This document shows, piece by piece, positions 17,717-24,667 of a stretch of 25,641 nt of DNA. Below the pieces are notes generated by a model. That model did not search any database, was not told the origin of the DNA, and worked only from the letters and a program-made list of their open reading frames with translations. The position numbers were made by a program, and so were the translations under genes. The stretch lies in the NCBI GenBank assembly GCA_000969725.1, contig JXSR01S015656.1, one strand, 5' to 3'. The first letter of the stretch is position 1; each line of letters opens with the position of its first letter. The DNA comes from Ophiothrix spiculata. Its lineage: Eukaryota; Echinodermata; Ophiuroidea; Amphilepidida; Ophiotrichidae.

Positions 17717-17855
17717 ATAAAATTGGATCGATTGAGCCCATATTTATTGGTCGAGCTATGAGTTGCAAAAATATTGGGCGAGACGCAGTCGAGCCCAATA
17801 TTTTAAAACTCATAACGAGACCAATAAATATCGGGCGTAAATCATCCAATTTTAT
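17717..17855. mobile_element. 139-bp palindromic foldback element
   Basis: ATAAAATTGGATCGATTGAG at the left end is mirrored by CCAATTTTAT at the right end, and inversion holds through TTTATTGGTC, ACTCATA and CAATATT to a centre at about 17786 (GGGCGAGACGCAGTCGAGCCC). Nearly the whole sequence is one hairpin. Open frames on both strands here are by-products of the palindrome. It lies in the first coding intron. Confidence 0.85.
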
Positions 17856-17933
17856 CATTATCATGTTTTGGATCCAATATTTTCCCACACTTGGACACCT
17901 CAAAGCATGATAATGGTTTAAATCCATCAAAGG

Positions 17934-18203
17934 ATGCAGAAGTTACAGGCAAATGTTAATGCATTTCACATCAACAACACAGATGATAATGCAGTCACCC
18001 ACTACTATGACTGTTACCCTGGTCACATAACCTTGCGGCAAGTTTACGATGCGTTTATGGCATCATACTGGGTAGAAATTCAGCGGATACCGACCAGACA
18101 TAGACCGGTGACGGGATGGTGTCCGTACGGAGACCAGGTGGTGTCTGTGAGCCATATGATAGGCACTAAGAAAACATGCAGCAAGAATTTAACTCGGAGT
18201 TAA
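17934..18203 (+). other. open frame of unknown status
   Basis: An 89-codon plus-strand frame contains HYYDCYPGHITLRQVYDAF and VTGWCPYGDQVVSVSHMIGT. I recognise no family. It lies in the first intron of the PIP5KL1-like gene on the opposite strand and overlaps the repeated GGTCACATAACC motif, so it may be a transposon relic or chance. No start context or splice structure supports a gene. Confidence 0.2.
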
Positions 18204-18234
18204 AACCTTGTTGCTTATTAACGATGTCTTAAGT

Positions 18235-18327
18235 TATGGTCACATAACAATCGGCAGCTAACCGATGACTTGCAGCTTCCTTCCAATTTCCAGACATTGG
18301 TCAACGACCAGAGGTTATGTGACCATA
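18235..18327. repeat. 93-bp inverted repeat with TATGGTCACATAAC ends
   Basis: TATGGTCACATAAC at 18235-18248 is the inverted counterpart of GTTATGTGACCATA at 18314-18327. A third copy of the motif, GGTCACATAACC, lies at 18021-18032, so a larger element from 18021 to 18327 is possible. Confidence 0.65.
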
Positions 18328-18513
18328 GTATTAAACCTGTTCCTTTTTCAAACCAATGGAGTATTTTTTTCCATTTTGATGTTTTGATAAACTACTATCA
18401 ATATAAACACATCACCAGTGAGAAAAAGTGACCCTTTTACACAATTTTTTGTTCAAGCATCGTATAAATCTAAATTCAAGCCACACCCACCCCCCTGGAA
18501 TAAAAAACCCTAC

Positions 18514-18723
18514 CTTTTCAACATCGAGATTAGCCTCTGGGCACCAGCTTAACCCTTCTTGTATACACACTGCTAGTTCATATTTTGGATGGCTCTCATC
18601 AATCTCTACCAAACCATGCTGTTTTCGTTTGTCCAGAATGCTGGTGACTAGTCGTGAAAAGCGCCCTCTGGATTTCTTGGATTTTACTTTGTGCTTCTTT
18701 TGTTTTCTTTTATCCATTCTCAT
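18514..18723 (-). CDS. PIP5KL1: PIP5KL1-like, first coding exon
   Basis: The donor GTAGGG starts at 18513, and the exon ends in phase 0. The start chosen is ATG at 18721-18723; a second ATG follows two codons later (18715-18717). A good acceptor (CAATCCCACAG) ends at 18727, so this exon probably has a few bases of 5'UTR after an upstream non-coding exon; a further upstream coding exon cannot be excluded. The product begins MRMDKRKQKKHKVKSKKSRG, very basic. It continues RFSRLVTSILDKRKQHGLVE and AVCIQEGLSW, which align with the human RGLLWRLRDKQSRLGLFEI and MMQAGL stretch as I recall it. The basic leader could bind acidic lipid or act as a nuclear signal (inference). Confidence 0.85.
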
Positions 18724-18727
18724 AACC

Positions 18728-18962
18728 TGTGGGATTGCGAAATAAATTGCAGGATAAATTGTTAATTGAAACAACCTGATGTATGTTTCTTTCGCCATAT
18801 TAAGTACATATGTTGACTTCCCAGACTTCTCAATGCATAAGTTGTCCACGTCCACAAAAAGTATCAAAAAGGGTCTTATTTCAACAACTCGGCAACGTCA
18901 ATGTCTTTTTTTAAAAAGGGTATCAAATCCCATCAGGATCGCACTTTAGGGTATTTAAATTA
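18728..18962. other. upstream of the first coding exon; possible 5'UTR intron
   Basis: The coding frame stays open to about 18867 on the minus strand, but the acceptor at 18727 suggests this part is intron. No TATA box or other promoter element is convincing. Confidence 0.35.
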
Positions 18963-19066
18963 GAGAATAAAAGATAAGATTTCTTGTTTTGCCTGTCATC
19001 TATCGTCTCATAATGGATGGCCAAATTTCCTTATTAGGAAGTTAAATCGCACTCATTGACTAAGAA
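18963..19066 (+). repeat. dispersed repeat shared with the intron at 12641-12978
   Basis: The first half (GAGAATAAAAGATAAG to TCTCATAATGGATGG) matches 12917-12978 in the same orientation, and the second half (19005-19066) matches 12641-12702 inverted. The full element is therefore best represented here. Confidence 0.75.
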
Positions 19067-19513
19067 TAGTGCATGTCTTATGACCTTTGGGTGAAATAAA
19101 TGATGAACTGCTTTTATGACTTTTGATTATTATTTTCTACATTTTGGCTGTTTTAATATGAATATTACCTATTCTTTTACCCAGAATTTCAGTTATTTAT
19201 TACCCACTTATTCCCCCCTTTCAAAATATCCAAAATCTTGAAAATCACACCTTTTTGGCAGGTGTTTATGGATGTACAAATTGCAGTTCCATACACCACT
19301 TAGGGCAAGTTTTACGACATGAAAGGGGTGGATTTTATTGTTAATAAATTACGCCATTAGCGGCCTTTTCAGAGGTTTGTGGACAAGGGTGGGTAATCAT
19401 TTTTGCATTGAGTGATCCCAGGGTTGTCTTCATGTACAATGAAGATTGACACATTGCAGATATTCAAGTCCAGAAGTTTTGACTTAAAATTTAGGTGTGA
19501 ACATAGTAAGTTA
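19067..19513. other. spacer with no recognised feature
   Basis: No coding motifs or inverted ends were noticed. Confidence 0.5.
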
Positions 19514-19742
19514 GTTAGTAACAGTGTTTCCGCTAGGGCCGTATGGCGCGCCATTGGTGCAGGAGCAGTGAAAATTGGCGCAACGAGTTTCTGAAAATGT
19601 GTGAAAAAGATATTTTTCTAGCTTTATTGAGCCAATTTTTCAGCCACAGCTCATGATTTTGGCGCAATCACCTCTTAAACTTTGTCAAACTTGCTCGAAT
19701 TGGCGCAAGCTCAAAAACCTTAGCAGAAACACTGGTTAGTAA
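19514..19742. mobile_element. hAT-type MITE with a perfect 8-bp target duplication
   Basis: The element proper is 19522-19734 (213 bp). Its ends CAGTGTTTCCGCTAGGG and CCTTAGCAGAAACACTG are inverted with few mismatches. GTTAGTAA directly precedes (19514-19521) and directly follows (19735-19742) it. An 8-bp duplication with CAGTGTTTC-type ends is the signature of the hAT superfamily. GGCGCAA-type motifs recur inside. No transposase. Confidence 0.9.
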
Positions 19743-20657
19743 CATCTTCTGATTCAAAATTTGACAATATTAATCCAGGTTTATGTTATCGACAGATAAA
19801 CAATTTTGAAGTTAAGAAATTTAAAAATTTGAAACTCTGTCAAATGTTGTGTGCATTAGAAGTTTAATGGTCAAAATGCTGGTGACAAATTGAGATACAA
19901 TCACAACAGGGAATGTATAAAAACAAACAAGGTTTCATACTTATATAGTTGATTTTTTGGACAATGTTTTCACTATCAGAAATCAATTTCCAGTTCATAA
20001 TCTAATTGGTTCAGTTGTAACTTTGAATGTTCAATGTTATAGATTGTCAACAAATACTGGTCTAGTTTCTACTCGACCAAGGGCACCTCAAATCAATATG
20101 TATTACGATTGGAAGTCAATATAAGAGCTTCTTTCCAAAATCAGTTAATTTGATGGCTTGCTATTCCCTGCCTTTTTGGAAATATATTTTGCAATTTGAG
20201 GCTGATTTTACATAATTTAAGTCACCCCTGGACAATCACAGTCAACCAACAGCTATTGTGAAAACTTTGATCAAAACCTTTGGAAAATTCAAAACCAGAG
20301 ATAGAATTGTATTTTGCCTGCTGATTTTGGGTACAAGTCTTTTCTCTAGAAGTATATGTATTGATGCTATACACGTATATCAGGAAAGAAGACTTGTTTT
20401 TAAAAATCTGCTTTAAGATTGCAGATAAATCAAAAGAAATTCCATGTTTGCATTTGAGCTGCTAATTAAGTTACGGTATTTTAGATTTTGGTTTGAATTT
20501 AACAAATAAACTTTGCATGCTGCTATTTTACCCTAACACTTTTTATGATGCAAAAATCTTGATATATTTGGAAAAAAAGTTTGTGGATGATGGTGAACCC
20601 CTTCAAACAGCAAGTGGGGAATCGGAATATTCCCTACCACACATACAACTTATCAGG
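19743..20657. other. spacer with no recognised feature
   Basis: AT-rich, without recognised genes. An open plus-strand frame at 20493-20714 has no motif I recognise. Confidence 0.5.
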
Positions 20658-21040
20658 TCAAATAAAAAAATAGTTTGTCTTAAAGCCGTCGCGCGCATTT
20701 GTAATTATGGGTGATCTGGAAAAAATGTTATGCAGTAAAGGTTTTTTTTTTTGAAGATTTTTTTATTTTAGTTCTTTCTACGATTTTTTTTTTGCAAATC
20801 ATAATTTTCCTCACCAAATACAAGTTCATGAACATGCATGGAATAAAATATTTTTAAAAATTATTTGTATCCATATAAATATACATAGTCTGAGAAATGT
20901 TAACATATGGAGCCCAAAACTTATAATTCACAGTTGTATGACCATAAAAAACCAACGTTGGGAATAAAAATAAAAAATCGCATTCAAAATTAATTTTCAA
21001 GCCACTTATGAACTATGAGACAAACTATTTTTTTATTTGG
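20658..21040. repeat. inverted-repeat pair enclosing about 340 bp
   Basis: TCAAATAAAAAAATAGTTTG at 20658-20677 is inverted at 21021-21040 (CAAACTATTTTTTTATTTGG), and the match extends to AGACA (22 of 23 positions). It could be the ends of a MITE, though the AT-rich arms make chance more likely than for the other elements. No target duplication was seen. Confidence 0.5.
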
Positions 21041-21059
21041 TCTCACTCAGGGAAGGGAT

Positions 21060-21290
21060 TTAGCTACACTGGTCGGTGCCAGATATTAGCAACCGGCACT
21101 GAGGCATAATAGCCGGCACTCTTCTGAATTTTAGATATATTAACCGGTACAAATTTGTTAAAATGACCCCTTTTTATTGGTTTTGTACACTATTTTGCAG
21201 ATTTGTTAGGAGGAAGGTGAAGAAATTGATCAAATTTGTGACTATTTAGCCGGCACTAGCCTTCAGCTAGCTACAACCCTGGACTCTCAC
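21060..21290. repeat. region with repeated CCGGCACT motif
   Basis: ACCGGCACTGAGG, AGCCGGCACTCTT and AGCCGGCACTAGC, with a related ACCGGTAC, recur in about 230 bases, starting TAGCTACACTGG and ending AGCTAGCTACAACCCTGG. The ends are roughly inverted (CTAGCTACA against TAGCTACA), but not well enough to name an element. Confidence 0.4.
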
Positions 21291-21904
21291 TTACTTCAAT
21301 TACTGGTTATTTGACACCATCTCTCATCTGGATCTTCATCTTGTTAGAATGATGAGACAATTTCCCTGCATCAAGTACCACGGAGTAACCCAGTTGTCCA
21401 GGTCTGGTTTACAACTCACTCAGCTATATTTGGTTTGGCAGTTTGCATAGTGCTACGATGTGTGTGTCTAAAATATCTATAAATAGAAAGGCAGTAAAAC
21501 TAAGTGATATTAAACAAATATAGAACACTATATACAGCAAGTGAATTATATATAGATTGTACAATGTTGTATTTTTCAAATGTTTAATGTTCTTTTAAGT
21601 TTAATGGGTAACAGGGGTGGGGTACCTATTCATCTGAAATGGGCTCAGAGTGAATTAAAACACTCAAAAAGTGGAAATATACTGTCTTAACATGATAAAA
21701 TAGAGATGCCAGTATGTATCACTGAAAAAACCTGAAACTTTCAAAAAATCATAAAAATGCACATACATTTTGGCAAAAAAGCTGAAAAAAGGGTTGAAAA
21801 TATATAAAAACGCGTAAATTTGAGTAAAAAAAACTGAACTCAATGTTAAAAAACCTGAAATCAGATTAAAACAGGAAAAACTGTCATCTCTGATAAAAGG
21901 AAGT
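21291..21904. other. spacer with no recognised feature
   Basis: Repeated AAAAACCTGAAA-type short motifs occur at 21725-21890, suggesting a decayed low-complexity repeat. No gene was seen. Confidence 0.4.
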
Positions 21905-22272
21905 AATGGCTTCCCGGGGGGGCCACTTATACATGCATGTTGTAACCATGCGCGTGAATTGACTTTTCAAAACCATAGGCTGTCAAAATATACCCTAAAC
22001 ACGGATTTTAGATGTAAAAATACACCCTAAGCAAGGATGTTGACGTAAAAATATACCCTTAGCAAGGACGTATTATGAAATTGGAGGAATGATTTTCAAA
22101 GGAATTTATAGAATTTGGAATTCCTAAAAGTGACATCTTATGTATACCCAAAGAGAGGATTGCAATGGAAATAAGCACCCTAAAAGTCCAAAAATACCCT
22201 AAATCCGTGTTTTCGTTCACGCGGATGATTACAGGTTTGAATCCGAGTGGCCCCCCCCCCCAGGAATGGCTT
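21905..22272. mobile_element. G-run terminal-repeat element with 8-bp target duplication
   Basis: The element is 21913-22264. The left end CCCGGGGGGGCCACT and the reverse complement of the right end (CCT, an 11-G run, then CCACT) match apart from run length. AATGGCTT directly precedes (21905-21912) and follows (22265-22272) it: a perfect 8-bp target duplication, as made by hAT transposases. Inside, ATACCCTAA-like motifs recur (near 21990, 22020, 22050, 22195). It has no coding capacity. Confidence 0.85.
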
Positions 22273-22406
22273 AACATGAGGAACAAGATCTTGAGTTGGT
22301 TGAAGATATTCATCAGGATCGATATAATATCATGTTGTTATGATTCTGAAGACTGATCCAATGAAATTGTTGACTTCCGTGGACATTTCGACAACAAGCC
22401 ATTGTC

Positions 22407-22553
22407 TTATTCTTTACTTTTTTGGTTGTGACCTCTCCTGGTAACTGACGACGCACGTCCAGTTTTGCCACTTCCGGTGTTGCCAGTTGATTTCTTTGAA
22501 TTTCCAGGAGTCAATAATTGGTCATAAAATAGGTGAGATAATTGATATTGTCC
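22407..22553 (-). CDS. putative last coding exon of an unidentified minus-strand gene
   Basis: After an AG at 22554-22555, a minus-strand frame in phase 0 runs 48 codons to TAA at 22407-22409. The peptide begins GQYQLSHLFYDQLLTPGNS and continues KKSTGNTGSGKTGRASSVTR, ending GHNQKSKE. The hydrophobic first third followed by a Ser/Thr/Gly/Lys/Arg-rich basic tail looks like the end of a real protein, and its GC content is above that of its surroundings. I do not recognise the family. GSGKTG resembles a Walker A loop, but lacks the fold context at a C-terminus. The acceptor is only moderate (ACAGAGATTAG). No other exon of this gene was found in the window; the rest would lie right of 22553, perhaps outside it. 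Confidence 0.4.
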   Translation of the reverse strand, partial: GQYQLSHLFYDQLLTPGNSKKSTGNTGSGKTGRASSVTRRGHNQKSKE

Positions 22554-22839
22554 CTAATCTCTGTTCATGGTAATGTGGTAGGCACGGAACAGGACAAATA
22601 TACAAGATGGATTGCAGAGGCTCAGGAAGGGAGAGGTGCCCATTTTTAGACCAATAACTGTTGTAATTTGTTATGTGACATATGACCATCAAATTGGATA
22701 GTTGTTTACAATTCATACAAAAAGCAAGGATACTACCCATGGAATACCAAAACCTCTTTAAATTGCCTGTTTTGATATACCAGATCAAAGATTCTCACTT
22801 TGCTTGGGTCAACTCACCGGTCCTTTTGCTGGTTCCCTA

Positions 22840-23215
22840 GTCTGATAGCTTGCTAGTCCAAAGTTCTAAACTCATTATTCATAGGAAACATATTACTTTG
22901 AAAAAAGGCTTGCTACTCTGAAGACTAGCAGGTTTAAAAAGGCCTGTCATTCAAATTTTTTAAACGGCTCACATGTCCTAATTTTAAAAAGACCTCGCTA
23001 GTGCGAATTGTAAAAAGATCGAGCTCTTTAGTTCGAATTTTAAAAGCAGCTCACTAGCCCGAATCTATTAAAAAAGGGTTTGTTAGTCTGAACATAAGAT
23101 AAAACCTTGGTAGTCCACATTTTTTAAATAGCTAGCTCACAAGTTTGAATCTTGAAAACAAAGTTACCATAATTGAAATATACCACAAGTTTTTTTATTC
23201 AGACTAGTGAGCTAC
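22840..23215. repeat. degenerate tandem array, unit about 33-40 bp
   Basis: Roughly ten units follow the pattern GCTCACTAGTCCGAATTTTAAAAAG: for example GCTTGCTACTCTGAAG, CCTCGCTAGTGCGAATTG, GCTCACTAGCCCGAATC and GTTTGTTAGTCTGAAC. The final unit near 23190-23215 is inverted (ATTCAGACTAGTGAGCTAC), so the array ends in a flipped copy. Confidence 0.75.
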
Positions 23216-23380
23216 TTTAAAATTAAGACCCGGGGGGGGGCACTCCCATATATTGGCACGTGTCATGCTCCTGTCGATAGACCCCTTTTTTTGCTCCGCT
23301 CTCACCCAATGACCCCTTTTCACTGAGCTGTCACCCAATGACCCCTATTATTTTGAAAGTCAACCTTTTTTATGGTGACT

Positions 23381-23440
23381 CATAGTATTGCTTTAATAGA
23401 GGACGTTTGGCCCTGGGTATGATACCAACTCTGATTTAGT
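23381..23440. repeat. left arm of a 60-bp inverted repeat (partner at 24542-24667)
   Basis: Positions 23381-23427 are the exact reverse complement of 24621-24667 (47 of 47), and 23425-23440 the exact reverse complement of 24542-24557. The left arm is continuous; the right arm is split by 63 extra bases (24558-24620). Confidence 0.95.
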
Positions 23441-23494
23441 TCTCAAAAATCAGGGCAATGGATGACCTGACCATTGCCCTGATTTTTCGAGAAC
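23439..23494. repeat. 23-bp stem hairpin
   Basis: The left arm 23439-23461 and right arm 23471-23494 pair fully apart from one extra base, around a 9-base loop. The core is AAAAATCAGGGCAATGG / CCATTGCCCTGATTTTT. It directly follows the inverted-repeat arm at 23381-23440. Confidence 0.9.
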
Positions 23495-23809
23495 CTACAT
23501 CGAATGACCCCCTTCGGTTGATTTGTTGATTTTTCGAAAATTTCGAAGATCATAGATTTCGTAAATGTCAAAATTAGGCACCAAATAACCCTGTTTCGCT
23601 CAAAATGAACCCATTTTTTGACCCTCTACACCGAATTACCCCCTATTTTTCGATGTATTTCTCACCTATTGCCCCTACATTTCGAAAGCCAGTAGGAGCA
23701 GGTACGTCACTTTCATATTTGAGTGGCAAACCTTCGGTCTACCCATGGGGTAACTGATATTTGTGTCTGGGTAACCACCCGAGTTCCGCAGGTTCCGAAG
23801 ATGAACCTA

Positions 23810-24208
23810 TGTGAAACCCCGGGGGGGGGGGGGGTACTCAAGTTTGGTTTGGGTAGGTACGTGCCGCAGGGAAATTTGAAAAGCCACCCATCCAAATACC
23901 AATTTTCAAGAAAAAGGGACCCATCCAAATACCAAATTTCCCAAATTTTGAGTCAAGTTTGATCAAAAATCGCAAAAAATTTGCGCTATTTTGGCACAAA
24001 ATGTCTAAAGTTTGTGAAAAAAGTCCAAATTTGCGCCTTTTGGTGCAAAGTTTTGGAAAATTTTGAAAAGTGACCCATCAAAATACCACATTTTGGAAAG
24101 AAAAAGGACCAATTGAAATACCAGAGAGTCTAATTTTGCTACCCGAATTTGCGGCACGTCCCCATAACCACTTTTGTACTAAGTACCCCCCCCCCCCGGT
24201 TGTGAAAC
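23810..24208. mobile_element. G-run terminal-repeat element with 8-9 bp target duplication
   Basis: The element is about 23818-24200. The left end is CCC, a G-run (23821-23834), then TACTCAAGTTTGG; the right end is AACCACTTTTGTACTAAGTA, a C-run and GGT. TGTGAAAC flanks both sides (23810-23817 and 24201-24208; the match extends to a ninth base). GTACGTGCCGCAGGGAAATT near the left mirrors ATTTGCGGCACGTCCCC near the right. Inside, ACCCATCCAAATACCA and related motifs recur about four times. An 8-bp duplication suggests hAT; nine would suggest Mutator-like. Confidence 0.85.
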
Positions 24209-24541
24209 CAAAGATTGGCAATAATGGGTGAAATAATACCCATCTGAGACCATAAACCTGCCATAACCGTTTGAATGGATACCCTATCATATTTGAACAC
24301 TTTTAAAAAGTGTTTCTAGGTATACCATTCTTTCTTAGTTTGATATCCTATTAGAGACTTACAAGCTAAATTTGATACCGTATGTGAGACTTGCAGAGTA
24401 CCGGGTTAATTTTGATACTCTATATTGCAAGTCTCGAGACCTGTCCCGGGCTCACCTTTTTGGTATCGCAAGTGGTTACCTGGTCAGAATACCTAGTATC
24501 ACCACCTGGGTTGGTTTAGTGAGCTGTCCCCATCAAACTAC

Positions 24542-24667
24542 ACTAAATCAGAGTTGGTGTTCCTAAACACAAAGGTAATGTTATAAGACTCAAGGCTCCG
24601 GGTCAAGACTAGGCAATCACTGGTATCATACCCAGGGCCAAACGTCCTCTATTAAAGCAATACTATG
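24542..24667. repeat. right arm of the 60-bp inverted repeat, split by a 63-base insert
   Basis: 24542-24557 and 24621-24667 match the left arm (23381-23440) perfectly. The intervening 63 bases are flanked by TGGT (24555-24558 and 24621-24624), which would fit a small insertion with a 4-bp duplication, or a deletion of the same piece from the left arm. Confidence 0.9.

Larger units (their letters stand above)
6617..18723 (-). other. PIP5KL1: PIP5KL1-like gene, coding span (introns included)
   Basis: The gene is assembled from six visible exons on the minus strand, plus at least one exon hidden at the gap. Exons: 18514-18723 (70 codons), 17382-17450 (23), 13713-13891 (59 codons + 2 bases), 13132-13294 (1 base + 54 codons), a missing part, 10358-10520 (2 bases + 53 codons + 2 bases), and 6617-7220 (1 base + 200 codons + stop). 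Introns are GT..AG and phases agree at exons 1/2, 2/3, 3/4 and 6/7. The missing block should encode the segment between the N-lobe and the GPxxxWF region, roughly 57 residues by comparison with the human protein, including the YDIKG and catalytic DLN motifs. The whole product would be near 520 residues, longer than the roughly 390 of human PIP5KL1, mostly because of a polar insert encoded by the last exon. Exon 1 may be preceded by a 5'UTR intron. Confidence 0.88.
23231..23728. mobile_element. degenerate G-run element with ACCCC-rich body
   Basis: The left end is CCCGGGGGGGGG and CACTCCCATATATTGGCACG. The right end, as reverse complement, is CCACTCAAATATGAAAGTGA followed by CGTACCTGCTCCT, matching CATGCTCCTG on the left. 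The body holds many CCCAATGACCCC- and GAATGACCCCC-type motifs. The right G-run is lost and no target duplication was found. It overlaps the left arm of a separate inverted pair at 23381-23440. Confidence 0.45.

Noticed and set aside
17667..17930. Overlapping open frames of 78 and 87 codons on opposite strands
   Set aside because: Both arise from the palindromic foldback at 17717-17855; neither has a coding motif.
18724..18867. Upstream extension of the first PIP5KL1-like exon (peptide starting MILFVDVDNLC)
   Set aside because: A good splice acceptor lies just before the basic MRMDKRK start, and the extension has no match in the family, so it is more likely intron.
22450..22480. Walker A-like GSGKTG in the putative exon at 22407-22553
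   Set aside because: It sits in a basic, low-complexity C-terminal tail with no surrounding P-loop fold, so the match is probably chance.
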